A stretch of 64,000 nt of DNA, from the NCBI RefSeq assembly GCF_032922745.1, contig NZ_CP136693.1, forward strand, positions 3,100,001 through 3,164,000. The letters are read 5' to 3'. The position numbers and the translations under genes are program-made. A model generated the notes under the pieces. The model had not been told where the DNA came from. It worked only from the letters and a program-made list of their open reading frames with translations, and did not search any database. Source of the stretch: Marinobacter salarius (GTDB lineage: Bacteria > Pseudomonadota > Gammaproteobacteria > Pseudomonadales > Oleiphilaceae). Below are positions 26,862 to 36,427 of the stretch, one piece after another (position 1 is the first letter of the stretch; each line of letters opens with the position of its first letter).

Positions 26862-27446
26862 ATGAACGAACAAGAGGCAGACGCCGCCCCAAGCATCCAC
26901 TATGACTCTGGTCGATCCATCATAATCCGGCACACCGTGAAACCCGGACACCGTGACCACTATGAAACCTGGCTCAGGCAGATTATTGCCGCCGCAGCCC
27001 AGTTTTCCGGGCACCAAGGCGTTCATGTGGTACGACCGCCCGAAGGGCATGACACCTTTGAAATCGCGGTGCGCTTCTCTCAACCCGAAGAAGCCGATAC
27101 TTGGCTGAACTCGGATGTTCGGCGGGAATTGGTATCCGACATCGTTCCGGCGCTGGCCTCTGAAGAACAGGTAGAGATTCAGACCGGCATCGATTACTGG
27201 TTCACCCCACCCACGTCAAAAGCCAAACAGCCTACTCGCTGGAAGCAGTGGCTCATTACAACAGCGGTTATTTGGCCACTCACGTTGATCGTACCAATGG
27301 TCTTTCAGCCCATATTTGATCAACTTCCAGTGCTTGCGGTATGGGGTGTGCGGCATGGGTTGGTGGCAGCCGCTATCGTGGCACTGGTGGTCTATTTAAT
27401 CATGCCCCGAGTGGTTCGACTCGTTGCAAACTGGCTATTTCGTTAG
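26862..27446 (+). CDS. Antibiotic-biosynthesis-monooxygenase-like domain with membrane anchor
   Basis: 194 residues. The first 100 or so form an ABM ferredoxin-like domain (RSIIIRHTVKPGHRDHYETW; GHQGVHVVRPPEGHDTFEIA). The rest has two hydrophobic segments (WLITTAVIWPLTLIVPMVF and LVAAAIVALVVYLIM), so the domain is anchored in the inner membrane. Such proteins are widespread but their reaction is unknown; free ABM proteins are cofactorless oxygenases or dimeric scavengers. The gene stands alone, with an inverted repeat just before its start. Confidence 0.78.
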   Translation: MNEQEADAAPSIHYDSGRSIIIRHTVKPGHRDHYETWLRQIIAAAAQFSGHQGVHVVRPPEGHDTFEIAVRFSQPEEADTWLNSDVRRELVSDIVPALASEEQVEIQTGIDYWFTPPTSKAKQPTRWKQWLITTAVIWPLTLIVPMVFQPIFDQLPVLAVWGVRHGLVAAAIVALVVYLIMPRVVRLVANWLFR

Positions 27447-27585
27447 TCGACAGCGCTAGGGGCGGAGGTACAGAGCGATTTGCTATGGCAGTTTTGCTGT
27501 ACGACCAGCGGGAAGATATGGTAAAGACCTGCGGCCTTTCGCACTTGTTTGGACACTAGGAAACATAACACTGAGGGAACTCACT

Positions 27586-28155
27586 ATGACGCTGAAACTT
27601 CAAACAATCATCTGCAGCACGCGCCCTGGAAGGGTTGGTCCATCGATCGCTAAATGGTTCGACGAGTTCGCCAATGCCGACGGACGATTTGAGTCCGAGC
27701 TTATCGACCTGGCAGACTTTGAACTGCCGGTCTACAACGAACCAAATCATCCGCGGTTACAGAAATACGAGCATGATCATACCAAGGCGTGGTCAAAAAG
27801 CGTCGATGCAGCTGATGCGTACGTCTACGTTATCCCCGAGTACAACTATTGCCCTCCCCCTTCCTTCACAAACGCGCTGGATTACGTGTACACCGAGTGG
27901 AACTACAAGCCATGCGGCTTCGTGAGCTACGGTGGCGTATCCGGAGGCCTGCGCTCGGCGCAACTCGCAAAACAGTTGGTAACGACACTGAAGATGATGC
28001 CAATGATGGAGGGTGTGATGGTTCAAATGCCCTGGAATCTGCTGGATGAAAATAAGGGGTTCCAGGCAAGTGAGCACCACGAAGGTTCCGGGAAAGCGAT
28101 GCTCGAGGAGTTGGAGAAATGGGCTCGGGCCTTACAGTCGATCCGAAAACGGTAA
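27586..28155 (+). CDS. NADPH-dependent FMN reductase / quinone reductase
   Basis: 189-residue flavodoxin-like protein. The FMN phosphate loop (STRPGRVGPSIAKW), YVIPEYNY, and the SYGGVSGGLRSAQ loop are characteristic of the NADPH-dependent FMN reductase family (ChrR/YieF, ArsH-like). It would reduce quinones, azo compounds or flavin in the cytoplasm. It is 140 bp after the ABM gene on the same strand with its own RBS (GAGGGAAC); a shared transcript is possible. Confidence 0.88.
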   Translation: MTLKLQTIICSTRPGRVGPSIAKWFDEFANADGRFESELIDLADFELPVYNEPNHPRLQKYEHDHTKAWSKSVDAADAYVYVIPEYNYCPPPSFTNALDYVYTEWNYKPCGFVSYGGVSGGLRSAQLAKQLVTTLKMMPMMEGVMVQMPWNLLDENKGFQASEHHEGSGKAMLEELEKWARALQSIRKR

Positions 28156-28225
28156 GACCCTCACCACATTCTGATTGGGGACACTCGTATCGATAAGATT
28201 CTTTAGCTCTTTGCGCGGAAAGCGT

Positions 28226-29941
28226 TCACGACGAGCAACTATAGTGTGACGAGCCACCGACCTCAAAGAGCTCCGGTGGTTTCAGCCTGTAGTATTTGTT
28301 CTCTATACTCTCCGTTTGCTCGGCGTATGGCTGAGTCATTACGTCCTGCAGTTCTCTCAGCAACGCGTAGTTCCCCGCTGCCGCTTGCTGATACGCAGGC
28401 ACAACGAACCACTCCCTCAAACTGTACTTTGGGTTAACGAGCTTCATCCGACTGGATAGCTCCTCACGCGTGGCAGGTTGAATGAGCGATTTCCAATGTA
28501 TGAGCCACGCTGACCAACGCTTGTCTAGCCCTTCTGGATCTGCAGCATAGGTCGGGCCTTTGTAGAAGCTTTTCTTGAGTGGCTCAATGTCGTCTGGCAA
28601 CGATGAGAGTTCCCGGAAGAACATCGTGTAATCAACAGGCGTTTGCATCATCAGCGTTGCCAGCTCGCGGAATAAAGCCTCGTCAAACGCGTCGAGTCCG
28701 AGTTTGGCCGCCCACATCGTCTCCATTTTCGCCTGCATCACCTTTGGAAAATCACTTTGAATGTCCTCCAGCTGCTGCAGACCGTCTGGATGCTCTGCCA
28801 ACAAAGGCCGAACAGCCGAACAGAACGAGTGGAAATTGCGTTCGGCCGCTGCTGGTTGGTTGAGGAACGCGAAGTGATTTCCGCCACCAGTCCATGGCTG
28901 GTACTGCGGATCAAACACATCGCAGAACCCGAAGGGTCCATAGTCGAGCGTGAAGCCGCCCGCGGCACAGTTATCGCTATTGAAGTTACCCTGGCAGTAG
29001 CCAACGCGGATCCAGTTGGCGACAAGCGATGTCAGTCGGCTGCGGAACTCATGTGCAAGTGACACCACTTTTTGGGCCGTGGTCAGTGACCGGTCGATAA
29101 CGTCATCGTACTCGCGATCAATCAGGTGCAAGACGATCTTCTCGAGCTCCTCCATCGCCTGCGGGTGTTCCTGCTTGCGGGCACGACGACTGAATAGCTC
29201 GAGTTGCCCTACCCGGATGAACGACGGTGCAACACGCGTCGAGATGGCCACCGGCTCGGATACAAGAATATCGGGATCTATCGAGCGTGAACCCTCTGAA
29301 TACCAGGGGCGCCTGACTTTTTCGGTTTTCGACACATACAGACTCAGAGACCGCGACGTGGGCACACCGAGCGCGTGCATATGCTCCTGGGCCAGGAACT
29401 CCCGCACACTCGACCGCAGAACCGCCCGGCCGTCTGCGCCGCGGCAGTAGGGCGTGCGCCCTGCCCCTTTCAACTGCATTTCCCAGCGCTGGCCGTTGAC
29501 GACGGCTTCCAGCACCGAAATCGCGCGACCGTCACCGTATCCGTTTCCGGTCTGGAACGGGCATTGCTGGTAGAACTCGTTGCCGTAAATCGAAAGTGCG
29601 TAGCCACACGCCCACCCGACCTTGCTCAAAGGCTCAGGAACATGCGACAAGTCTCCAGAGAACATGCGGAGGAAGTCGCTGGACTGCGCCATGCTGTCGG
29701 CGAAACCGAGCTCGTGAAACAGGTTTTTCCCATGCGCGACGTATTCGGGGTTTTCGATTGGCGTGGGATTCACCGGAACATAGTGGCCCGAGAAGACTTG
29801 TCGTGGCGCGTGATCAGCTCCGTTTGCTTTCCCTTCAGGGTCGCAGTTGAGCGTGTTCATGAATGAATAGTCTGCCAACGTTGCGAGATCGTCGAGGGTC
29901 GCGACCGTTGTGGGCGTTTCCCGGTGACGTCGCGTTATCAT
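28226..29941 (-). CDS. selO: SelO/YdiU protein adenylyltransferase (pseudokinase fold)
   Basis: 571 residues from the ATG at 29941, with AGGAG in front; an in-frame ATG at 30010 would overlap the ACT gene. SelO proteins transfer AMP from ATP to Ser/Thr/Tyr of target proteins under oxidative stress. Visible are EMQLKGAGRTPYCRGADGRA (the Lys and glycine-rich region), SSVREFLAQEHMHALGVPTSR, NFNSDN with the catalytic Asn, and DYGPFGFCDVFDP with the metal-binding Asp. The chain ends YSCSS, matching the C-terminal Cys motif that holds selenocysteine in eukaryotic homologues. Confidence 0.93.
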   Translation of the reverse strand: MITRRHRETPTTVATLDDLATLADYSFMNTLNCDPEGKANGADHAPRQVFSGHYVPVNPTPIENPEYVAHGKNLFHELGFADSMAQSSDFLRMFSGDLSHVPEPLSKVGWACGYALSIYGNEFYQQCPFQTGNGYGDGRAISVLEAVVNGQRWEMQLKGAGRTPYCRGADGRAVLRSSVREFLAQEHMHALGVPTSRSLSLYVSKTEKVRRPWYSEGSRSIDPDILVSEPVAISTRVAPSFIRVGQLELFSRRARKQEHPQAMEELEKIVLHLIDREYDDVIDRSLTTAQKVVSLAHEFRSRLTSLVANWIRVGYCQGNFNSDNCAAGGFTLDYGPFGFCDVFDPQYQPWTGGGNHFAFLNQPAAAERNFHSFCSAVRPLLAEHPDGLQQLEDIQSDFPKVMQAKMETMWAAKLGLDAFDEALFRELATLMMQTPVDYTMFFRELSSLPDDIEPLKKSFYKGPTYAADPEGLDKRWSAWLIHWKSLIQPATREELSSRMKLVNPKYSLREWFVVPAYQQAAAGNYALLRELQDVMTQPYAEQTESIENKYYRLKPPELFEVGGSSHYSCSS

Positions 29942-29987
29942 AGGGGCTCCTCTGGAGTTGGTTCGAGTATGAGCAACATTGTGACAT

Positions 29988-30398
29988 TTAACCGCTCGGC
30001 TGTCTGGCAAGCTCCTTCAGTGCCCTCATGGCCTCATCGATTCTATCGCTGGGCACAAACATATGGTCGTGATAGAACCCCGCGATGACGTTGGTGGTAA
30101 TGCCCCGTTCCGCAAGCAGGCTTGTGACCACGGATGTGAGCCCCAGAGCTTCAAGACTGGAGTGGCCCTCGAGGGTGATACGACGGAAGACTCTGTAATA
30201 GTCCAGGCCCTCGGCTTTGGCCTGCTCAAGAGGAATAACCAGGGTAAGACCTTCCAGTTCGGCAATACTGACAATGGGTTTGAGCTTTTCCAACTCGCCA
30301 TACGTTGCTTTAGCCACTGTGCAATAGACATAGGACGTCGAATCCAGTGTTGGCGAGAGCTGTTTGATCAAATCCTGGAGGAACTGTGTTCGCATCAT
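29988..30398 (-). CDS. ACT-domain protein
   Basis: 136 residues with two tandem ACT-like modules (IVSIAELEGLTLVIPLEQA and FRRITLEGHSSLEALGLTSV; ERGITTNVIAGFYHDHMFVP), as in the small amino-acid-sensing ACT_3/ACT_7 proteins. No enzyme domain is attached, so it probably senses an amino acid. It lies 46 bp upstream of selO on the same strand and could share its transcript. The function is otherwise unknown. Confidence 0.75.
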   Translation of the reverse strand: MMRTQFLQDLIKQLSPTLDSTSYVYCTVAKATYGELEKLKPIVSIAELEGLTLVIPLEQAKAEGLDYYRVFRRITLEGHSSLEALGLTSVVTSLLAERGITTNVIAGFYHDHMFVPSDRIDEAMRALKELARQPSG

Positions 30399-30468
30399 CT
30401 CTAACTGTCCTTCAGCCGAATGTTGTTGTGGTTAAAATGAAAACTTAGCACTTTCTGTGGTTCTCCAC

Positions 30469-31112
30469 TCACTTCGAACTCACTTTCCCGCTAATCCACG
30501 AAACAAACGCACGAACCTTATCGGTACGAAATTTTGCTTCTGGCGCAACGAGGTAGTACTGATATTCCGCCGGCACCGAAATATCTATTGGACACTGAAG
30601 CAAGCCTGTTTTAAGAAGGTCGGCGACGAGGCTGTATCGCATTAATGCAATGCCTCGGCCGGCCAGGACTGCTTCTACGAGCGTTGTCCCTTCTGTCACT
30701 CGAAGTGTTATGGAGCTGTCAGGTATTTCGATGCCAAGCTCTTCCTGAAACGCCCTCCACGAGCTTTCCATGTCGATTGATTCATCAACAAGCCAGGGTA
30801 ACCCAGCTAAGCGTTCTGGCGTCACGGGTTCGTTATCGATAAGCCTGCTGTGACATACCGGCAGAAGTTTTTCCTCCAGCAAGGGCTTGGACTGAAGCCC
30901 GGGGTAATCACCATTGCCGAAACAGACCGCCAGGTCGACACCATCACCCTGAAAATCGACCAAATGAAGATTGGGCTGCAGGCTTATCCTGATTTGCGGG
31001 TAAGCTTTCTGAAACGAATCGATCCGGGGAACAAGCCATCGGCTGGCAAAAGACGGCACCGTTGCCACAGTTAAGTGTACGGGATCAGAATCCGGCGCAA
31101 ACAGCGCAATGC
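30469..31112 (-). pseudogene. LysR-type regulator, C-terminal half (cut by the transposon)
   Basis: Encodes the effector domain of a GcvA-type LysR regulator: ALFAPDSDPVHLTVATVPSF, RWLVPRIDSF, DLAVCFGNGDYPG, GRGIALMRYSLV. The missing DNA-binding half is at 46352-46600, on the other side of a 15.2-kb transposon. Removing the element and one AATGC copy gives ELERGI-ALFAPDS in frame, a regulator of about 295 residues. An ATG inside the transposon end (31146) could start an effector-only protein, but that is unlikely to be functional. Confidence 0.92.
31108..31112 (+). repeat. Tn3-family target duplication AATGC, left copy
   Basis: AATGC abuts the left terminal repeat; an identical AATGC follows the right one at 46352-46356. 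A 5-bp duplication is the rule for Tn3-family transposons. Confidence 0.9.
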
Positions 31113-31160
31113 GAGGGTCGGCAACGATTCTGACGAAATCCTCCAAAATGTGCCTTAACC
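31113..31160 (+). repeat. Left terminal inverted repeat, 48 bp
   Basis: Begins GAGGGTCGGCAACGATTCTG and ends TTAACC. Compared with the reverse complement of 46304-46351 it matches at 45 of 48 positions; the differences lie within 31149-31154. The tnpA stop codon is 8 bp inside it. Confidence 0.92.
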
Positions 31161-31168
31161 TATTGTAT

Positions 31169-34141
31169 TTAAATTATTTTGGCGTTGTAGCTCATGGGTG
31201 AAACCTGCCGTTCAAAATCAAGCGTATAATCGCCAAATCGGTTGATATGGTCCGTGCGGTATGGGGCCAATCCTTTGAGAATATCGTGATCAATATGATG
31301 GCCGCGATCCTTGAGATCTTTAAGGGTTAACGTCATCGACTCCACATTGTGAAGAATGACCAGGTTGGCCACCAAGTGGTTATATTTGATCACCTTCCGT
31401 TGCTCGTGGCGGATATTCTCGGCGATCACCCCCTCGCCGCCGAAAAATAGCCATTTTACGAACTGGTTGAACTCCTCCGTTTTGTTCGTCTCCGCATGAA
31501 TGGTTCGCCGCAACTCCACGCTGCCAATGTAGTCCAGAAGAAAGGTTGTCCGAACTACCCGCCCCAGTTCCCGGAAAGCAAAGTAGAGTTTATTCTTGAG
31601 GCTTGCGGTACCTAAACGTCGCAATACCGTGGACGGTGCTATTTTCCCTGCCTTTATCGATAGCGCCACCCGGAGCATGTCGGGCACATGGGTTTCGATC
31701 AGTTGCCAGTTAATGGTTTCGCTGAACAAGGCATTGATGTGCTCATACCGTTGGCGTTTGTCAGGCTTGTAGAACACCAGCTGCTTCAGATTCCGGATGC
31801 GGGGCATCAGGTTGATACCCAGCAGGTAAGCCAACCCGAAGACGGGCGCACTTTGCGCCTGAGTATCGCCATGCAAGGTGTCAGGCTGGATATCGGAATC
31901 GTTTTTGATCAGCCCGTCAAGGATGTAAATGGCCTCATAAACGCCGCAAGGGATGAAGTGGCTGAACAGCGCGATGTATTTGTCGGAGACGTGGTAGTAG
32001 CCCACCCCGCCGTAGCCACCGTACCGTATGTGGTATTCCGATAGCAGATTCTGTTCGTACAGATTCCATTTTGTGCCATCGGCGGCAGCCCGCTGGCCAG
32101 TTCCCCAGTGTCGCGGCAGCCGGTAGCGGTTGTAGGCATTGATAACCTGCACAATGGCCTGCTCCAAGCGCTCTTCGGTGACGTGCCGCAGGTTGAGCCA
32201 GGACACCTGCCGGCGATTAAGTGTCGTGATGGATCGGGCGGTCTGAGTTGGCCCGAGATTGCAGCCATAGCAAAACAAGGTCGAAACAAAGCGGGTACGT
32301 GGGTCTTCCAGCTTGCTCTCAAAACCGGAAAGTGGTCCAAAGCGTTTGTGGAGCCCCAGCCATTTTTCGGCTTCCACCAGGATGTCGAGAATATTCTTTT
32401 CGGGCAAATTCTGGGATAACTGTTTGTCAATTTCGGCCAGCCCATCGGGAGGCGCTGTGCGACGGTGCTTCCGGATCACCAGCTCTTCACCATTGAAGAC
32501 GGCGTATTCATTCTCCGGGAAGTTACGGTCAATGCGGTCCGCCGTTTCGCTCAAGCGTGAGCGGGCCTGCGCCACAAAAGCGGCTGGGTCGGATGCGATA
32601 TCAACCATCGCACTGTAGTCCGCTATTTGGGCATCATAGACACTCCAATCCACGAGCTGATCGCGGTAGTCGCTGTACTGGTCGCTATTCGCGACCGCGA
32701 GATCGCCGGAAATCAGTTCACGCTTCACCTGCGTTAGTACGCCCAGCTCGAAATACTTCCGGTAGACCATACCGGGCAGTAGCTGGCTTGACCCGGACCC
32801 CAATATGAGACGGCGCCAACGCTCCGGTAGCCAGGACACGTCGACGGGTTGAGTGCTGAGCACAAGGCATTCCTTGCGGCTGTGCCGGTGCTTTTTCAGA
32901 GTCGCAATCGCCTCAATCAAGGATTGATCGTGGCTGGTTGCCGTCAGATCCAGTAGTTCAAGGCAATTGAATAGCAGGGGGCGTAACGGGCGATAGGGTT
33001 GCAGCATAAACGGGATGAAGTTATTGCCAGCATAGGCCATGTGTTCCTCACACTCGGCCAGTAATTCATCAGGGTCGCTCTGGATGGCAGCCGCCACTCG
33101 GGCACCTCGCTCGGAATCCGTCGGCGCTTCCTGAACGGCGGTCAGCACGTCACGCAGTTGAGCGACCAGTTTGTCCATCCGTTTCATGTGATCCAGATGA
33201 TACTGGTTCAGGTTGGCTTCCGCCTTAGTCTTGATGTTGCGCATCTTGCGGACAAAGATGTCGACGGCATCGTCCATTGCGCGACGCAATTGGGCATGGA
33301 CCAACAGAATCATCAAGGCATAGCGTTTGGTGCTTTGCATAGCCTTGATGTTGGCCGCGCCAAGCGCTCGTGCTTCCAGTATGAAGTGGTGATACTTGGC
33401 GGCTGGAATGTGATCAACAGCGGGCAATCGTTGACACCAGCCCTGAAGCCATTCCAGGTGCTGAAGATACTTCTTCACTTCCGTATTGGTCGGCTTTTTG
33501 GGTTCCTGTTTCAGTTTATGCCAACTGGTATGAGATGAATCGTCTGGCACTTGCAGCAGCCGGTCAAATTCCTGTTTTTGCTGCGCCGTCAAACCCGCAC
33601 TGAGCGTCCGAAAGTAACCTGTATTAACCGTGCTGCGAGCCTGACGCGCGGACCGTTGCAGCGTTGAAAAACCCGGCAGTTCAAAACGCTGGCGCACCAG
33701 CTCTTCGATCACCACATTGATAATGTCCGCCAGATCTTGCTTGGTGGTTGCCGCTTCACGCGCCAAGTCCCTCACGATAGCCTTGCCTTCGACGGTAAAC
33801 GCCTTGATGCCCACCTGTTGACGAATCGCGTCCAACATCCGCTGACGGGCGCCACCATTGCGGTCGTATTCCCTGAGCTGGCTCAATGGGACGGGTAAAA
33901 GGTCGTCGCAGGCCAGGATATGCGCTGTGATGGGCCGCGGGACCGTTTTGAGATTCACGAAGTAGCCTAAGCGCTGAACCGTTTTCAGGAGAATTAACAA
34001 GGCACCACGAGCAGCCGGTGTTCGGCCGTGCTTTCTGGCAAAGGCACATTCTTTGGCGGTGGGTGTATAGATTTCCGCCAGTTCCTGTTCAGAGACGTCC
34101 GCCTTCAATCGCGGATAGGCGGTTTCGTGGAGGCCACTCAT
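31169..34141 (-). CDS. tnpA: Tn3-family transposase TnpA
   Basis: 990 residues, full length. The opening resembles other Tn3 TnpA proteins (YPRLKADVSEQELAEIYTPT). The DDE core is visible: Asp in AADGTKWNLYEQN, Asp in TLHGDTQAQSAPVFGLAYLL, Glu in HAETNKTEEFNQFVKWLFFG, with GGEGVIAENIRHEQRKVIKYN after it. It binds the 48-bp ends and makes cointegrates by replicative transposition. It reads toward the left end of the element and is intact, so the element may still be mobile. Confidence 0.95.
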   Translation of the reverse strand: MSGLHETAYPRLKADVSEQELAEIYTPTAKECAFARKHGRTPAARGALLILLKTVQRLGYFVNLKTVPRPITAHILACDDLLPVPLSQLREYDRNGGARQRMLDAIRQQVGIKAFTVEGKAIVRDLAREAATTKQDLADIINVVIEELVRQRFELPGFSTLQRSARQARSTVNTGYFRTLSAGLTAQQKQEFDRLLQVPDDSSHTSWHKLKQEPKKPTNTEVKKYLQHLEWLQGWCQRLPAVDHIPAAKYHHFILEARALGAANIKAMQSTKRYALMILLVHAQLRRAMDDAVDIFVRKMRNIKTKAEANLNQYHLDHMKRMDKLVAQLRDVLTAVQEAPTDSERGARVAAAIQSDPDELLAECEEHMAYAGNNFIPFMLQPYRPLRPLLFNCLELLDLTATSHDQSLIEAIATLKKHRHSRKECLVLSTQPVDVSWLPERWRRLILGSGSSQLLPGMVYRKYFELGVLTQVKRELISGDLAVANSDQYSDYRDQLVDWSVYDAQIADYSAMVDIASDPAAFVAQARSRLSETADRIDRNFPENEYAVFNGEELVIRKHRRTAPPDGLAEIDKQLSQNLPEKNILDILVEAEKWLGLHKRFGPLSGFESKLEDPRTRFVSTLFCYGCNLGPTQTARSITTLNRRQVSWLNLRHVTEERLEQAIVQVINAYNRYRLPRHWGTGQRAAADGTKWNLYEQNLLSEYHIRYGGYGGVGYYHVSDKYIALFSHFIPCGVYEAIYILDGLIKNDSDIQPDTLHGDTQAQSAPVFGLAYLLGINLMPRIRNLKQLVFYKPDKRQRYEHINALFSETINWQLIETHVPDMLRVALSIKAGKIAPSTVLRRLGTASLKNKLYFAFRELGRVVRTTFLLDYIGSVELRRTIHAETNKTEEFNQFVKWLFFGGEGVIAENIRHEQRKVIKYNHLVANLVILHNVESMTLTLKDLKDRGHHIDHDILKGLAPYRTDHINRFGDYTLDFERQVSPMSYNAKII

Positions 34142-34222
34142 GTACGGACCTTTTCTATCAGTGCCCCATGATGAGGTCTTTCCGATTAAATGAAGAACTC
34201 CTGATGATAGTGCTTACAATGA

Positions 34223-34969
34223 TCAGGGGCGTCGGTAGGTGCTGCGAAATGGCTGAATCAGCATCTGATCCAACCGGAGGTCCCGCGGCTCTCGAAAATC
34301 CTCGATGCCGATGACCATTCCAATATGGCCAGCGGCAGGTTTATCCCGATAGGTGCCAAAAAACCGGTCCCACCAAGGCAAATTAAAACCAAAGTTGCTA
34401 TTTGTCTCTTCAGGAACAATCGAATGATGCACGCGGTGCATATCCGGCGTGACCACCAACCGTCTCAACTTTTGCTCCAGCCCTTGAGGCAATCGTACGT
34501 TTCCGTGGTTGAACATTGAGGTTGCATTGAGAATCACTTCGAAAATCAGTACCGCAATCGCAGGTGCTCCCAGCGCAACCACGACGGTGATTTTAATGGC
34601 CATGGAGAGCACAATTTCCAGAGGATGGAAACGCAGGCCCGTCGTTACGTCGAATTCCAAATCCGCATGGTGCATACGATGCAAGCGCCAGAGCCAGGGC
34701 ACTGCATGAAAGATGCGATGCTGAAAGTAGATTGCGAGATCAAGCGCGATCGTCCCCAAAAGGACTGACAACCAAACTGGCAGATTGGCCAGATTTAGCA
34801 GTCCCCACGCCTGCTCATTCGCCATCACCGCAGCTCCGACGGCGGCCACGGGAAACAATAGCCGAACGACCAGGGTGTCCACCACGACCATCAAGAGGTT
34901 ATGTGGCCACCGCTGCCGGCGAGTGTAGCGCTGGTCGCGACGTGGTGCGGCGGCTTCGGCAAGTATCAT
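34223..34969 (-). CDS. Sterol desaturase / fatty acid hydroxylase-family membrane protein
   Basis: At least 248 residues. The di-iron histidine clusters of the family are present: HRIFH, HRMHH, FNHGN and HRVHH. Four or more hydrophobic segments place it in the inner membrane. Family-like sequence (LDHEAVIRLGIFTGILLV) continues upstream of the first ATG to about 35026, but no ATG, GTG or TTG is in frame there; an ATA codon at 35024-35026 stands where a start would be expected. It follows the dehydrogenase gene by a few bases on the same strand. The substrate is unknown. Confidence 0.82.
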   Translation of the reverse strand: MILAEAAAPRRDQRYTRRQRWPHNLLMVVVDTLVVRLLFPVAAVGAAVMANEQAWGLLNLANLPVWLSVLLGTIALDLAIYFQHRIFHAVPWLWRLHRMHHADLEFDVTTGLRFHPLEIVLSMAIKITVVVALGAPAIAVLIFEVILNATSMFNHGNVRLPQGLEQKLRRLVVTPDMHRVHHSIVPEETNSNFGFNLPWWDRFFGTYRDKPAAGHIGMVIGIEDFREPRDLRLDQMLIQPFRSTYRRP

Positions 34970-35037
34970 TACAAGCAGGATGCCCGTGAAGATCCCAAGC
35001 CGGATGACTGCCTCGTGGTCAAGTATGGCTTTACCTC

Positions 35038-36339
35038 TTATGCTCGGTGATCGTTGAAATAGCCCTGCGTGCCTTGTTGCGCCATGGCATCGGCGATGCG
35101 GCCGATGGCCTGTGTATAGGCCGCGGTCCGCAGCGTTGTGTTACCTTCCTCCGCCCGGTCGAAACAGGCGCCGGCCTCGCGGGCCAGGCGTTCGGTGAGG
35201 CGCCGATTGACTTCGTCTTCGGACCAGGTATCACCGATACGGTTCTGCACCCATTCCAGATGGCTGACGATCACACCGCCGGCATTGACCAGTACATCCG
35301 GTAGCACCTCGACACCGCGTTTGGCTAATTGGTCATCGGCCGCATTACTGACGGGCCCGTTGGCAATTTCCAGGATCGTGGCGGCATTTACGGTCGCGGC
35401 ATTTTGCTCGGTGACGGCGTCCTCCAGTGCGGCTAGTACCAGTACATCGACATCAAGAGCCAGCAGCTCTTCGTTGGTCAGTTGCTCGACGTCGGCTTCC
35501 TGGCAGACCGATTCATCACAGTAAACCATGCCCTTGAGCTCCCGGTTCTTGTGCTTATGGCGCCAGATCGGGTCTGGATCGAGTCCGTCAGCAGCATAGA
35601 TGGCACCCTGGGAATCCGACAGCGCGACGATCCGATAGCCGCGCTCGCGTGCCAGCCGAGCGAAGTGATAACCGGCATTGCCGAAACCCTGGACCGCCAC
35701 ACGGAGTTCTTCATGCGTTTTACTGCGGCGCTCGGCCCACAGATCAAGCACCTGCAGCGCACCACGCCCGGTGGCCGCGGTGCGACCCCTGGAACCGCCC
35801 AGCCCTAAAGGTTTGCCGGTGATGGTGGCCGGTACCTGACGGCGTTCGATCTGGGCAAATTCGTCGGCCATCCAACCCATGATGGTGTCGTTGGTGTTGA
35901 CATCCGGTGCCGGGATGTCACTGTCCGGCCCGATGAGGTCATGAAAGGCGCGGATATAGCCACGCGACAGACGTTCCAGTTCCAGTCGGGAGAGCGCCTT
36001 GGGGTCGACCCGAACACCACCTTTGGCACCGCCGAATGGCAGGTCCACCACCGCGCACTTGATGGTCATCCAGAAGCTCAACGCCGTGACTTCTTCCGCG
36101 CTCACGTCCGGATGAAAACGAATGCCCCCCTTGCTTGGTCCGCGAGTGTCGTCGTAGCGTATGCGCCAGGCCGGAAAGAATTGCAAGGTGCCGTCGTCCA
36201 TGCGGATCGGGATGTTGACCTGCACGCTCTGCTGCGGCTGGGCCAGACGCCTGCGAACGTCATCAGGGACGTCAAGTTGGTTAAAAATCCCGTTCAGGTG
36301 ACCGTTGTCACCGAAGGCTTGGGCGTTGGAATGACTCAT
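35038..36339 (-). CDS. Glu/Leu/Phe/Val dehydrogenase (glutamate dehydrogenase type)
   Basis: 433 residues, the length of NAD(P)-dependent GdhA-type enzymes. Substrate-side block: DDTRGPSKGGIRFHPDVS, KCAVVDLPFGGAKGGV with the catalytic Lys, and DIPAPDVNTN. Coenzyme domain: GKPLGLGGSRGRTAATGRG and VAVQGFGNAGYHFA. It interconverts glutamate (or a branched amino acid) with its 2-oxo acid and ammonium. It lies 88 bp after the haemoglobin gene, downstream of the mer genes and on the same strand. This is unusual cargo for a mercury transposon. Confidence 0.9.
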   Translation of the reverse strand: MSHSNAQAFGDNGHLNGIFNQLDVPDDVRRRLAQPQQSVQVNIPIRMDDGTLQFFPAWRIRYDDTRGPSKGGIRFHPDVSAEEVTALSFWMTIKCAVVDLPFGGAKGGVRVDPKALSRLELERLSRGYIRAFHDLIGPDSDIPAPDVNTNDTIMGWMADEFAQIERRQVPATITGKPLGLGGSRGRTAATGRGALQVLDLWAERRSKTHEELRVAVQGFGNAGYHFARLARERGYRIVALSDSQGAIYAADGLDPDPIWRHKHKNRELKGMVYCDESVCQEADVEQLTNEELLALDVDVLVLAALEDAVTEQNAATVNAATILEIANGPVSNAADDQLAKRGVEVLPDVLVNAGGVIVSHLEWVQNRIGDTWSEDEVNRRLTERLAREAGACFDRAEEGNTTLRTAAYTQAIGRIADAMAQQGTQGYFNDHRA

Positions 36340-36427
36340 GGTTGTGACTCCTTATCGAACCCGCAAAAGTGTTTTGCGATGTCTTATGATTCAGCTTTCC
36401 ATTGAAAGTGGGTTGTGCGATCGTCCG

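Noticed and set aside
31113..31146. ATG at 31146 as true start of a LysR-effector-only gene
   Set aside because: It lies in the terminal repeat; the same bases occur at the other end, and the first residues are not LysR-like.
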